A DNA stretch of 64,000 nt, taken from NCBI GenBank assembly GCA_030652335.1, contig JAUSAW010000018.1, positions 143,990 to 207,989 of the forward strand, read 5' to 3'. Shown here piece after piece: positions 28,576 to 37,474 of this stretch (its first letter is position 1; each line of letters opens with the position of its first letter). The notes under the pieces were generated by a model. That model ran no database searches, was not told the origin of the DNA, and saw only the letters and a program-made list of their open reading frames with translations. A program made the position numbers and the translations under genes. Source of the stretch: Gammaproteobacteria bacterium (lineage in GTDB: Bacteria; Pseudomonadota; Gammaproteobacteria; Francisellales; CACEW01).

Positions 28576-29751
28576 TTAATGCGAGATACTATAAACCAGT
28601 TTTCCACTGCGCAGAGTAGCAACCACTTGATAATGCTCATCAAGCACTACTAAATCTGCCAGCTTACCTACAGCAATACTCCCTTTGCTATCAAACAACC
28701 CTAATGCTCTCGCAGGATTGCCGCTAACCATCGCGACGATATCTTGCATCGAACAATGGCTAAAGTGCAGCATATTCTTAAGCGCCTGATTCATTTTTAA
28801 TACGCTGCCGGCTAGCTTACCATTTTGCTTTAATCTTGCCTCATTATTTTTAACAATAACGGCTTGCCCGCCTAAATCAAATTCACCTTCTCCGCAACAC
28901 TTGGCCCGCATAGCATCGGTTACCAGCACTACATGCTGAGCGCCTTTCACTTTTAAGGTGAATCGAATCATTTCTGGATGAACATGCACGCCATCGACTA
29001 TTAACTCGGCTACTACACGCTGATCTACTAAAATGGCCAAGGCTGCACCTGGATCACTATGGTGTAAACCGCTCATGGCATTATATAAATGGGTGGCATG
29101 AGTAATTCCAGCACTTATCCCACTATTCGCCTCAGCAAAATTGGCATTACTATGGCCAATCGAGGCGATCACGCCACGCTTAACCAAATGCTCGATAAAA
29201 ACCTTAGCCCCTTCTAATTCAGGCGCTAAAGTCACTAATTTAATATGGTTCCCAGCCGCTTTTTGCCAGCTTTCAAACACTTCAATATTGGGGTTGAGTA
29301 AGGCATCACCGCGTTGAGCACCAATCTTAGCGGGGCTAATAAAGGGCCCTTCCAAATGCAGGCCTATAATTTCAGCGCCGGTTTTCGAGCCATGCTGGAT
29401 AAATTCATTCACTTCAGCCATTACCTTTAAAAGCTTATCGCTAGTCTCGGTCATGGTGGTGGCTAAAAAACTGGTCGTGCCTTCTTTAAGCAAGGCCTGG
29501 CTAATGGTTGTTAACGCTGCTTGGCTAGCATCCATCACATCAGCATGATCTGCACCGTGAATATGCATATCGATCATACCGGGAATAAGGTGATAACTGG
29601 TCGGAAAGTCTATGACTTCAGCACTGCCAGCTAAAGCAGTTTGAGCTGAAATAGCCTGAATTTTACCCAATGCTATATGAAGTTCGCTGCCCTTCCATGT
29701 TTCAGCCTCACCATGGATCGAGGGTCCCCTGATAATTAAATCTGTCTTCAT
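28576..29751 (-). CDS. nagA: N-acetylglucosamine-6-phosphate deacetylase
   Basis: 391 residues. It removes acetate from GlcNAc-6-P to give GlcN-6-P. Amidohydrolase TIM barrel: PGMIDMHIHGADHADVMD (metal site), GLHLEGPFISPAKIGAQ with the conserved Glu, SIGHSNA and THLYNAMSGLHH supplying His ligands, and the catalytic Asp in VTDAMRAK. The C-terminal NPARALGLFDSKGSIAVGKLADLVVLD is typical. It overlaps the nagB-II stop by four bases, so it is translationally coupled. Confidence 0.95.
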   Translation of the reverse strand: MKTDLIIRGPSIHGEAETWKGSELHIALGKIQAISAQTALAGSAEVIDFPTSYHLIPGMIDMHIHGADHADVMDASQAALTTISQALLKEGTTSFLATTMTETSDKLLKVMAEVNEFIQHGSKTGAEIIGLHLEGPFISPAKIGAQRGDALLNPNIEVFESWQKAAGNHIKLVTLAPELEGAKVFIEHLVKRGVIASIGHSNANFAEANSGISAGITHATHLYNAMSGLHHSDPGAALAILVDQRVVAELIVDGVHVHPEMIRFTLKVKGAQHVVLVTDAMRAKCCGEGEFDLGGQAVIVKNNEARLKQNGKLAGSVLKMNQALKNMLHFSHCSMQDIVAMVSGNPARALGLFDSKGSIAVGKLADLVVLDEHYQVVATLRSGKLVYSISH

Positions 29752-30791
29752 AGGGTCTTGGTCACTTTTGATAAATTTTGCGGATGATCTGGGTTTAAAC
29801 CTCGCGCTTGAGACAACTTAGCGGCCATAGGATAAAAGGCTTGAATGGTCATTAATGGATCGAGCAAAGGATGTAAGCTTGGTGGTAAATCGATAAGTAC
29901 TTTTGAGGCTGTAGTGCATTCAATATTCTTAGGCAAGGCTAAAATAGTATGCCCCCCAAGTTCGGTCATCGAATGACTTAGCTCTAATATACCAGGCAGG
30001 GATTCATCTTCTTGAGCAAATAACATGACGGGGAAATTTGCCCCGATTAAGGCCAAAGGTCCATGCATAATTTCAGCACTACTAAACGCTTCTGCATGCA
30101 AGGCACAGGTCTCTTTTAACTTTAAGGCTGCTTCTTGAGCGATGGGAAAACCATATCCGCGCGCCACGATTAGGCTATCGCTAACGGGTTTTAAGGCTTC
30201 TAGTGCTGGAGTCCAATCACAGCTAAGCGCTTGTTCTAACAATTCTGGAAGTTGAGCTAAGGCTACTTTTAAGGCCGCATCCTCTTTATAAATAGCCACT
30301 AAATTTACAATTCCCGCCAAACTTGCCAAATAACTCTTGGTGGCGGCTACGGCTACTTCTTCCCCTGCCAATAGCGGAATAACGTATTCGGCAGCCTGGG
30401 CCAATGGCGAGTTCTCATGATTAACCATGGCGACCGTGATAGCGCCTTGCTTGCGTGCCATCTCCATCATCTCACAGACGTCGGGGCTTTGACCCGACTG
30501 AGAAAAACCCATTACCAGGCTATTTTTTAATTTAAGTTGGCTTTTATACAGCGTGGTCACCGAAGGCGCCGCCGAGGCCGTCACTAAATTGAGCTGAGAC
30601 TCAAATAAATATTTAGCAAAATTAGCCGCATGGTCAGAACTGCCCCTGGCCACCGTAACAGCAAAACCTGGCTCAGACTTTTTTAAACGCCGGCATAAAT
30701 CCGTTAAAATAGCGTAGTTAGCCTGTAATTGATTGGCGATAATCTTGGGCGCCTGCCTGGCCTCTTGCTCCATAATACTCATAGGGGTCAT
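29748..30791 (-). CDS. nagB-II: SIS-type glucosamine-6-phosphate deaminase (NagB-II)
   Basis: 347 residues with tandem SIS domains: one with VTVARGSSDHAANFAKYLFE and MGFSQSGQSPDVCEMM, a second with LIVARGYGFPIAQEAALKLKE and the C-terminal KVTKTL tail. It resembles the isomerase half of GlmS without the glutaminase domain. Proteins like this replace the classical NagB in several gammaproteobacterial chitin-utilising operons and convert GlcN-6-P to fructose-6-P plus ammonia. The operon position between nagK and nagA supports this over a GlmS paralogue or AgaS. Confidence 0.88.
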   Translation of the reverse strand: MTPMSIMEQEARQAPKIIANQLQANYAILTDLCRRLKKSEPGFAVTVARGSSDHAANFAKYLFESQLNLVTASAAPSVTTLYKSQLKLKNSLVMGFSQSGQSPDVCEMMEMARKQGAITVAMVNHENSPLAQAAEYVIPLLAGEEVAVAATKSYLASLAGIVNLVAIYKEDAALKVALAQLPELLEQALSCDWTPALEALKPVSDSLIVARGYGFPIAQEAALKLKETCALHAEAFSSAEIMHGPLALIGANFPVMLFAQEDESLPGILELSHSMTELGGHTILALPKNIECTTASKVLIDLPPSLHPLLDPLMTIQAFYPMAAKLSQARGLNPDHPQNLSKVTKTL

Positions 30792-31684
30792 TCGACTTCC
30801 TTGCTTAATAAATGTTGTTGCAACATAAAGATGGCTCCCTGGGGTGCGTTAAATTGTCTGGGTACTAGGCGGGCTCGAAAACGTCTATCGAGATAAGGTT
30901 CAACAAAGGGTGCAATACCCCCTAGCAGGCAATAGGGCAATTTTTTCTTGGTTTGACACTCTAAACCATGCCACATCGAATTAATACATTTAGCCGACTG
31001 CTTAATTAAATCGAGGGCATGAGGATCTTGTTGCTCGATAAAGGAAATTAATAAAGGCACTAACTCACCAAACTGACCGGGGCTCGCGCGATTGGCCCAG
31101 GTCGAAAAGGCATAAATATCATGATTAAAATGCGCGTAAACCGCCTCTAATAATGGGCTGGGTTTAATGCGTCTATCCAGCCACTGAAAGGTCAATCGGC
31201 ATAACTCCATCCCTAACCAGGCGCCGCCGCCTTCATCGGAATGAGGAAACCCCCAACCCCCGACTCGTGTGGCCTCACCCTTGGTAATTTGATAGCCAAT
31301 AGTGCCGGTGCCGATAATAATAATGGCACCATCTTTACCGCCATGCACCCCGAGGCAAGCGACATAGGCATCTGAATTTAAAATTAAACTATGATAAGGA
31401 TGAGGGACCTTTAAAAATGTCTGCGCAGCCTCAGGCACTTCGGTACCCGCCAAGCCTAAACCGATATGAAAACGATAGGTAGGATCATCCAAACGAATGC
31501 TAGAGCCTACTAAAGCTTGAGCGACAGCTTGCTGAATAGACTGCCAAGAAACAGGCACGGAAGAGCGAATATTGGCAGGGCCACCTTGCCCAGCGCCTAT
31601 TTTTTTACCCAAGCCGTCTTCGATCTCGACTTTGGTCTTGGTGCCACCACCATCTACTCCAATCAGGATATCGTATTGGTCCAT
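30788..31684 (-). CDS. nagK: BadF/BadG-family N-acetylglucosamine kinase
   Basis: 298 residues, ASKHA fold: LIGVDGGGTKTKVEIED (phosphate 1), AIIIIGTGTIGYQ (phosphate 2), and GWGFPHSDEGGGAWLGMEL. Phosphorylates GlcNAc (or glucosamine) with ATP after non-PTS uptake. First gene of nagK-nagB-II-nagA-porter, with a four-base overlap into the next gene. Together the genes turn imported GlcNAc into fructose-6-P, acetate and ammonia. No NagR/NagC regulator lies beside the operon. Confidence 0.9.
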   Translation of the reverse strand: MDQYDILIGVDGGGTKTKVEIEDGLGKKIGAGQGGPANIRSSVPVSWQSIQQAVAQALVGSSIRLDDPTYRFHIGLGLAGTEVPEAAQTFLKVPHPYHSLILNSDAYVACLGVHGGKDGAIIIIGTGTIGYQITKGEATRVGGWGFPHSDEGGGAWLGMELCRLTFQWLDRRIKPSPLLEAVYAHFNHDIYAFSTWANRASPGQFGELVPLLISFIEQQDPHALDLIKQSAKCINSMWHGLECQTKKKLPYCLLGGIAPFVEPYLDRRFRARLVPRQFNAPQGAIFMLQQHLLSKEVE

Positions 31685-31734
31685 GCTTTTCGCTCTTAAG
31701 CTACAGTCATTGTATTAAAGCAAAAAACTAAGCT

Positions 31735-31746
31735 TCTGGCTATAAT
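31735..31746 (+). promoter_or_regulatory. Candidate -10 element for yaaA
   Basis: A consensus TATAAT at 31741-31746 lies 30 bases before the yaaA ATG, in the divergent gap with nagK. No good -35 is visible. Confidence 0.35.
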
Positions 31747-31775
31747 TTCTATGCAAACTTGCCTATACTCTCGCT

Positions 31776-32537
31776 ATGCTAACCATACTCTCACCCGCTA
31801 AAAGTTTAAACTTCAATACTCAGGCCCCTTATCCCGAGCATAGCTTGCTGCAATTTGAAAAAGAGGCAGTGGATTTAATCCAAGTTTTACGCAAACTTTC
31901 ACGCCAGGAAATTGCTCAGTTAATGTCAATTAGCCCAAAGCTTGCCGAGCTTAACTATCAACGCTTTGCCGAATTTGATTCGGATAAATCTTGCTCGAAA
32001 CAAGCCTTATTCGCTTATGATGGCGATGTTTACGGTGGCCTGGATGCTTATAGTTTTAGCAAAGCCGATACTGAATTCGCGCAAGAACATTTGCTTATCG
32101 TTTCAGGACTCTATGGATTAATACGGCCCTTGGATTTGATTCAGGCCTATCGCCTGGAGATGTCGATTAAGCTTATCACTAAGCAAGGCAAGAATTTATA
32201 TCAATTTTGGGGCGACAAATTAACCACAAGCATAGATGCAGCCCTGCGCCTCCATAAGCATAAAGTAATCGTTAACCTGGCTTCCAATGAATATTCCGAC
32301 GCGATTGACCCTGCCAAGCTTAATGCCAGATGGCTTAAAATTGATTTTAAAGAATATAAAAATGGAGACTATAAAATCATCGCTATTCACGCCAAAAAAG
32401 CCCGTGGCTTAATGGCCCGGTTTATTATGCAGAATAAAATCGATGAACCTGAGTCGCTAAAGGCCTTTAATGTCGATGGCTACGAATTTAATGCCAAGCT
32501 ATCGAATGCTGATAATTTAGTGTTTACTCGAAACTAG
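31776..32537 (+). CDS. yaaA: Peroxide stress protein, YaaA/DUF328 family
   Basis: 253 residues, family length. The N-terminus MLTILSPAKSLNF is diagnostic, followed by AYDGDVYGGLDA, LLIVSGLYGLIRPLDLIQAYRLEM and the C-terminal HAKKARGLMARFI plus FNVDGYEFN. E. coli YaaA limits Fenton-derived damage by keeping unincorporated iron low under H2O2, and it has DNA-binding ability. Cytoplasmic. The gene is divergent from the nag operon and overlaps the 3' end of the opposing alkyltransferase gene by 21 bp. Confidence 0.93.
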   Translation: MLTILSPAKSLNFNTQAPYPEHSLLQFEKEAVDLIQVLRKLSRQEIAQLMSISPKLAELNYQRFAEFDSDKSCSKQALFAYDGDVYGGLDAYSFSKADTEFAQEHLLIVSGLYGLIRPLDLIQAYRLEMSIKLITKQGKNLYQFWGDKLTTSIDAALRLHKHKVIVNLASNEYSDAIDPAKLNARWLKIDFKEYKNGDYKIIAIHAKKARGLMARFIMQNKIDEPESLKAFNVDGYEFNAKLSNADNLVFTRN

Positions 32538-32873
32538 TGCGGGTGTCCAAACGCACTCTATCGAGACCCTACCCTCAGCATCAAACCTTACCCCTTCCGA
32601 TACTAAAAGCTGCTTTTTCTTAACGATTTGCGGACCTTCGGTTTGACCATAAAATCCGCCTAGACTTAAATCCGATTTTACCACTCGATGGCAAGGCACT
32701 TCTGGGGCAAAAGGGTTGCGTTTTAAAGCGCCACCTACGGCCTGGCAGGATTTACAGCCGATGGCACGAGCCAAACCTGCATACGTTATAACACGACCTT
32801 TTGGCACGGCTTTTAGGGCTTTATATACTTTGGCTTGAAAGTCAGTTGGATCGGGTTTGGACATTTTGCTCAC
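32517..32873 (-). CDS. Short alkylguanine-DNA alkyltransferase (MGMT family)
   Basis: 118 residues comprising only the C-terminal domain of Ogt/MGMT. The active-site PCHRV (60-64) keeps its alkyl-acceptor Cys61, unlike ATL proteins where it is Trp or Ala. The winged-helix part has KAVPKGRVITYAGLARAIG, and CQAVGGALKRNPF supplies the arginine-finger region. After PCHRV it reads LGGFYGQTEGPQ, and the canonical GYAGGLERK is altered. Probably removes O6-alkyl groups from guanine or flags them for excision. The start lies inside the 3' end of the MFS gene (32-bp overlap), so it depends on that transcript. Confidence 0.85.
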   Translation of the reverse strand: MSKMSKPDPTDFQAKVYKALKAVPKGRVITYAGLARAIGCKSCQAVGGALKRNPFAPEVPCHRVVKSDLSLGGFYGQTEGPQIVKKKQLLVSEGVRFDAEGRVSIECVWTPALVSSKH

Positions 32874-34050
32874 CCATTACGGCTTCAGGAAAATTCGCTT
32901 GAAAACGGCCTTCTACTTTATGCTTATATTTAATAACATTAAAAACGCCATATAAGGCTAATAGCCCGCTGCTTAATACGATATAAACGAAAAAGCCCGG
33001 ATCGCCAAAGCTTGTTAGTAATCCGCTCATAATAAGGGGGCCGATCATCGAACCTAAGCTATAAGCTAACGTTAGTATCGATACCGCTGAAAGCGCCAAT
33101 GTCTTGTTTACGCAGTCAGATGCATGGCTAATGCTTAGGGGATAGATGACGAAAACCAAGCCACCCAATATAAAAGACAGCAGCGCTAAGATGTCATAAT
33201 GTTTATAGGTGAAGGCCATTAATAAGGCGACTATCGCAAGCCCTAAACTCACGAAAATCAATACCAGCCTTCTATCCATAAGATCGGAAATTTTACCAAT
33301 TGGCAGTTGCAATAGTGCCCCGCCGAGAATAGTAATGCTCATTAGGCTAGCGATGTGGGCTGTATTAAAACCAGCCTTTACCAAAAATAAGGGGTATAGG
33401 GTATAGACCATTGCAAACATTAAGCCCGAGACCAGAGATGCGCTCGTTCCAAAGGGAACTAATTTAATAAAAACCCAGGGCGAGGCCATTTTAGCATGCT
33501 TGGATAAAGGCACAGCGGCCTTGGCAAATATAACCGGTATAATAGAAATACTCACCCAAACGGCGATTACCGCAAAAGGCATCCACTCATGTGAATAGTT
33601 GATGGTTAACCATAGCTGGCTAAAGGATTGGAACGCATAAAAGATAAGCAGATAAACCGCCATAATCTGGCCTTTATATCGCTCTTCACAGGCGGCTAAT
33701 AGCCAGCTTTCGATAACGATATATAAGCCTCCCAAACAAAAAGCCGATGCAAATCGCATCACCGCCCATACCCAGGCATTGGGAATAAAGCCCTGCAATA
33801 AAGCCGCCAGAGCCATAATTAAAGCGAAGAATACATAAGCGCGCACATGCTTCATGCGAATGATGACAGCCTGCGCATAATAAGAGCCGGCGATCATACC
33901 GGCGAAATAAAGGCTAGCCACCCAGCCAATCGCCCAAACCGAATAATGCAGGTCCTGCAATTGCAAGGTAGTCAGCGTGCTATAGGAACCAATGCCAATG
34001 GTTAAAAGCGCCGTGCCTAATAATGGTGGCAATAAATTAACGAATCTCAT
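32842..34050 (-). CDS. MFS transporter, YcaD-like
   Basis: 402 residues with twelve hydrophobic segments. The N-terminus (LLGTALLTIGIGSYSTLTTLQL, then WAIGWVASLYFAGMIAGSYY) and the helix 4-5 stretch FCLGGLYIVIESWLLAACEERYKG follow YcaD and related transporters, in which IESWL is conserved. GKISDLMDRR is the half-repeat loop motif. Substrate unknown in the family. AGGA precedes the ATG. It lies 38 bases after the RHH gene in a tightly packed leftward run. Confidence 0.8.
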   Translation of the reverse strand: MRFVNLLPPLLGTALLTIGIGSYSTLTTLQLQDLHYSVWAIGWVASLYFAGMIAGSYYAQAVIIRMKHVRAYVFFALIMALAALLQGFIPNAWVWAVMRFASAFCLGGLYIVIESWLLAACEERYKGQIMAVYLLIFYAFQSFSQLWLTINYSHEWMPFAVIAVWVSISIIPVIFAKAAVPLSKHAKMASPWVFIKLVPFGTSASLVSGLMFAMVYTLYPLFLVKAGFNTAHIASLMSITILGGALLQLPIGKISDLMDRRLVLIFVSLGLAIVALLMAFTYKHYDILALLSFILGGLVFVIYPLSISHASDCVNKTLALSAVSILTLAYSLGSMIGPLIMSGLLTSFGDPGFFVYIVLSSGLLALYGVFNVIKYKHKVEGRFQANFPEAVMGEQNVQTRSN

Positions 34051-34088
34051 TTATATCAATCCTGTCCTTGAATTGTAATAATTTACTC

Positions 34089-34313
34089 TTAATCCTCAAA
34101 AACATCTCTGTGCTTTACTTTATTTACATTAGAAATATCACGAATTTCTGCAATCGCCGATAAATATCTATCTTCTCTATACTCTAAAGCCTCTATAGTT
34201 AAATCCTTGACCATATCAGAAATAGATATTCTTTCTTGTTCAGCCAAATGGATTAGATGCTTTTTTATCTGCGAATCAAAATCAAGATTAACGTTTATTT
34301 TTAGTTTAGTCAT
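34089..34313 (-). CDS. Ribbon-helix-helix protein, antitoxin-like
   Basis: 74 residues. An N-terminal beta strand (KLKINVNLDFDS) is followed by two helices (IKKHLIHLAEQERISISDMVKDLTIEAL), the MetJ/Arc/CopG plan used by RelB- and DinJ-like antitoxins. The tail NVNKVKHRDVFED resembles the toxin-binding end of such antitoxins. No toxin-sized frame adjoins it: the next gene upstream is the ABC permease (3-bp gap) and downstream is an MFS gene. It is therefore an orphan antitoxin or a regulator of its own operon. Confidence 0.65.
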   Translation of the reverse strand: MTKLKINVNLDFDSQIKKHLIHLAEQERISISDMVKDLTIEALEYREDRYLSAIAEIRDISNVNKVKHRDVFED

Positions 34314-34316
34314 ATA

Positions 34317-35090
34317 TTAAGACTTAATCCCTATGCCTTTATTCATTAGCCAAACGCTAATTATAAATAGCCCTAGGGTGAACAGTATAACGATACTGAG
34401 AGCCAGAGCCAAACCATCGCCACCACTTCCCAGCATAGCAAAGCGAAATAGATCGATCACATAGCGAAGCGGGTTTAATAAGGATACGGTCTGCCACACT
34501 GGCGGCAGGCTTTGGATATTATAAAAAACGCCGCCCAAATAGATAAGCGGAGTTAATACGAAGGTCGTTACGATGGCAGTATCATCGAATTTTCGTGAAA
34601 ATACGGCATTAATAAAGCCGGCCATTGAAAACAGAAAGCTGCATAGAATTAAGCTTAACAACACCAATAAGGGGTGAACCATATGCAGACCGGCAAAAAA
34701 GATACTGATCACCAATACGATTAATCCCACCGCAATGCCTCGAGCCAAGCCCCCTGAACCATAACCCAATACTATAAGCCAATTAGGCATAGGAGACACT
34801 AGCAGCTCCTCGATAGCTCGGCTAAAGCGCGCTCCGTAAAATGAGCTTACTACATTGGAATAGGAGTTGGTTATCACCGCCATCATAATTAAGCCTGGGG
34901 TAATAAACACGCTATAAGGCAAGTTATCCATCTGGCCAATTCTGCCACCGATAACATGACCAAAGATCATAAAATATAAAACCATGGTAATAGCTGAAGG
35001 CAGAAGTGCCTGCGGCCAAATTCGCATAAAGCGCGTCACTTCTTTATAGAGCAAACCATAAAACGCGATCCATTGTTGTTTTGGACTCAT
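34317..35090 (-). CDS. yadH: ABC-2 type transporter permease, YadH-like
   Basis: 257 residues with six membrane segments: an N-terminal helix region (FMRIWPQALLPSAITMVLYFMIFG), the conserved SFYGARFSRAIEELLVSPMPNWLIVLGYGSGG, and LTPLIYLGGVFYNIQSLPPVW, the ABC-2 signature seen in YadH, NodJ and TagG. Inner-membrane partner of the preceding ATPase (four-base overlap). The YadGH exporter cargo is unknown in E. coli. Confidence 0.92.
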   Translation of the reverse strand: MSPKQQWIAFYGLLYKEVTRFMRIWPQALLPSAITMVLYFMIFGHVIGGRIGQMDNLPYSVFITPGLIMMAVITNSYSNVVSSFYGARFSRAIEELLVSPMPNWLIVLGYGSGGLARGIAVGLIVLVISIFFAGLHMVHPLLVLLSLILCSFLFSMAGFINAVFSRKFDDTAIVTTFVLTPLIYLGGVFYNIQSLPPVWQTVSLLNPLRYVIDLFRFAMLGSGGDGLALALSIVILFTLGLFIISVWLMNKGIGIKS

Positions 35091-36010
35091 GATTGCCCCT
35101 TATTGACCATATCGATAAATAACTTTTCCAAACGATTGGATTTATTCCGCATGCCGGAAACTTCAATGCTGTGCTGATTCAAAGCTGCAATGAGCTCGGT
35201 AAGGCTCTGGCCTTTTTTAATATCGACCTCCAAGGTTCGCTCATCGATAAGCACGCAAGGAAATCCTTCCAATGTAGGCGCGGATGTTAAGGCCTCTTTG
35301 GGATATAAGAGTAAAGTTTCGGACTCTAATTGCAATAATAGTGCCTTCATCGAGGTGTTTTCGATAATCTCACCCTTGTTGATAATGGCCACCTGATTAC
35401 AGAGACTTTCCGCCTCTTCTAGATAATGCGTGGTTAAAATTATAGTCACGCCACGCTTATTTAAGTCGCTTAAAAATACCCACATCGATTGACGAATTTC
35501 CACATCCACGCCAGCCGTAGGTTCATCTAAAATTAAAATTTTCGGCTCATGCATTAAAGCCCTGGCTATCATCAGCCGGCGTTTCATCCCGCCCGATAAC
35601 ATCCGGGCCTGCACATCTTTTTTGGACCAGAGGTCCATCTGTTTGAGATACTGTTCAGCCCGTTGCTTAGCCAGCGTACGAGGCACTCCATAATAGCCGG
35701 CCTGGTTCACTAAAATCTGCATGGGGGTTTCAAATATATTTAAGTTAATCTCTTGAGGCACCACCCCTAAAAACGATTTGGCTCGAGCAGGCTCCTTATG
35801 CAAATCCACCCCCAGTACCTTCACTTCACCCGAGGTAATATTGATCAGCGAGGTGATAATACCGATGGTAGTCGATTTCCCTGCGCCATTTGGGCCGAGC
35901 AAGGCATAAAAATCGCCCTGCTTAACATTTAGGTCGATACCTTTTAAGGCGATGAATCCATTTTTATATACTTTTTCGAGGCCTTTAATACTAAGCGCTA
36001 ATTCACTCAT
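35087..36010 (-). CDS. yadG: ABC transporter ATP-binding protein, YadG-like
   Basis: 307 residues, nearly the length of E. coli YadG. Walker A GPNGAGKST, Q-loop VVPQE, signature LSGGMKRR, Walker B ILILDEPTAGVD, and H-loop TTHYLEEAE. Long identical stretches (GDFYALLGPNGAGKSTTIGI, RLMIARALMHEPK, MRNKSNRLEKLF) make the orthology clear. It hydrolyses ATP to drive YadH. It overlaps fmt upstream by four bases. Confidence 0.95.
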   Translation of the reverse strand: MSELALSIKGLEKVYKNGFIALKGIDLNVKQGDFYALLGPNGAGKSTTIGIITSLINITSGEVKVLGVDLHKEPARAKSFLGVVPQEINLNIFETPMQILVNQAGYYGVPRTLAKQRAEQYLKQMDLWSKKDVQARMLSGGMKRRLMIARALMHEPKILILDEPTAGVDVEIRQSMWVFLSDLNKRGVTIILTTHYLEEAESLCNQVAIINKGEIIENTSMKALLLQLESETLLLYPKEALTSAPTLEGFPCVLIDERTLEVDIKKGQSLTELIAALNQHSIEVSGMRNKSNRLEKLFIDMVNKGQS

Positions 36011-36951
36011 GTAAACTGCTTCCCTACTTGTAAAATTGCTTGTTTGGAGTTTAATAAATCTTTTACACTTAACACCTTGCCACCTGGAAATTGCAACTGA
36101 GTTAAGCGCAATAGGCCCTTGCCACAGGCTACATCTATGCCGGTTTTGTCGGAATGTACGATTTCTCCAGCCCTATTCCCCCGCAAAGTAGAAAGAGGAC
36201 TTTCAATGTGTGCACCCCAGACTCTAATAATCTCATCGCCTAAGCGGGCTTGAGCTACAGGCCATGGATTAAAAGCCCAGATTTTGCGGGCAATCGCTAT
36301 AGCAGGCTGGCTCCAGTCGATAAAGGCTTCTTCTTTACTTAGTTTTTTGGCATAGCTTATGCCATCTTGTGATTGAACTGTTGCGTGGAAGTTATCTTGT
36401 TCTAAAAGGCTTAAGGCTTTGAGGATAGAGGCGGCGCCCATATTAGCGAGCTTATTGTGCAATTGCTCTGAACTCATCCCCGCTTCGATGGCACAGATTT
36501 CTTGCAATAAAATAGCACCGGTATCCAGCCCAGCATCCATCTGCATAATGCTGACTCCGGTCTCCTTATCTCCCGCTTCGATGGCACGCTGGATAGGAGC
36601 CGCTCCACGCCAGCGTGGCAATAGCGAAACATGAATATTCCAACACCCTTTACTTGGAATATCTAAAACGGCCTGAGGTAAAATTAGCCCATAAGCCACA
36701 ACGATCATCAAATCTGGCTTAAGCTTGGCCAACTCAGCTTGAGCCTGCGAATCTTTTAAACTAAGGGGTTGATAGATAGGTATCTGGTGAGCCAAAGCCA
36801 ACTGCTTAACGGGACTTGCCATAATCTGTCTGCCTCGGCCCGCTTCTCGATCGGGCTGAGTATAGACAGCAATAATGTCGTGATGGCTTTCGATTAGTGC
36901 CTGCAATACGGTTTGGGCTATTTCAGGCGTACCTGCAAAGACTATTCTCAC
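36007..36951 (-). CDS. fmt: Methionyl-tRNA formyltransferase
   Basis: 314 residues, family length. It formylates initiator Met-tRNA using 10-formyl-THF. MRIVFAGTPEIAQTVLQAL at the N-terminus, the hydrolase signature with catalytic Asn/His/Asp (WNIHVSLLPRWRGAAPIQRAI and DAGLDTGAI), and a C-terminal OB-like tRNA-binding domain (GNRAGEIV, GKGLLRLTQLQFPGG, LLNSKQ). Coupled to def by a four-base overlap, the classic def-fmt pair, but here followed by yadGH rather than rsmB/trkA. Confidence 0.96.
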   Translation of the reverse strand: MRIVFAGTPEIAQTVLQALIESHHDIIAVYTQPDREAGRGRQIMASPVKQLALAHQIPIYQPLSLKDSQAQAELAKLKPDLMIVVAYGLILPQAVLDIPSKGCWNIHVSLLPRWRGAAPIQRAIEAGDKETGVSIMQMDAGLDTGAILLQEICAIEAGMSSEQLHNKLANMGAASILKALSLLEQDNFHATVQSQDGISYAKKLSKEEAFIDWSQPAIAIARKIWAFNPWPVAQARLGDEIIRVWGAHIESPLSTLRGNRAGEIVHSDKTGIDVACGKGLLRLTQLQFPGGKVLSVKDLLNSKQAILQVGKQFT

Positions 36952-37451
36952 AGTGTTATCTTGCGTGCTTTGGCCAGTTTTTTCTCGGCTATTTTACGCT
37001 TTAAGGGTGAGAGCATATCGATAAATGTAATACCGTTTAAATGATCTAACTCATGCAAGATACAATGTGCGCCATAGCCTTCGGCTTCTTTGATAAATTC
37101 TTTGCCATTACGGTCCAAAGCTTTTACCTTAACATAATTAGGTCGGGTAATTTTAACGTAGAGCCCAGGAAATGACAGACAACCTTCGTTTAGCTCTATT
37201 TCGCCCGATTGCTCGACAATTTCGGGATTGATATAGCATAAAGGCTCATTTTGTTCATCAGAATCATCCATTATAAAGATGCGCTTATTAATCGAAACCT
37301 GGTTGGCGGCTAAGCCCATGCCACGGTCGGCATACATGGTTTCAATCATATCATCGACAATTTTACGGATGTCATCATCAATTTTTTCAACGGCCTGCGT
37401 TTTGCTACGCAGAATTAAGGCGGGATATTTAACAATTTCTAGTACAGCCAT
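36948..37451 (-). CDS. def: Peptide deformylase
   Basis: 167 residues from the ATG at 37451, preceded by GGAG; the frame can be opened further upstream to 37550 but that part is made from a dispersed repeat. Removes the formyl group from nascent proteins. Metal site: GMGLAANQ (44-51), EGCLSFPG with Cys91, and HELDH (133-137). The N-terminus MAVLEIVKYPALILR matches the family. First gene of the leftward run def-fmt-yadG-yadH-RHH-MFS-alkyltransferase. Confidence 0.96.
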   Translation of the reverse strand: MAVLEIVKYPALILRSKTQAVEKIDDDIRKIVDDMIETMYADRGMGLAANQVSINKRIFIMDDSDEQNEPLCYINPEIVEQSGEIELNEGCLSFPGLYVKITRPNYVKVKALDRNGKEFIKEAEGYGAHCILHELDHLNGITFIDMLSPLKRKIAEKKLAKARKITL

Positions 37452-37474
37452 ACGGGCTCCATCGTTCTGTTTAA

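Noticed and set aside
28524..28643. N-terminal extension of the sugar porter into nagA
   Set aside because: The 40 extra codons overlap nagA and lack a ribosome site, while AGGA precedes the ATG at 28523.
34089..34313. Complete toxin-antitoxin module
   Set aside because: Both flanking genes are transporters and no toxin-sized frame adjoins the RHH gene.
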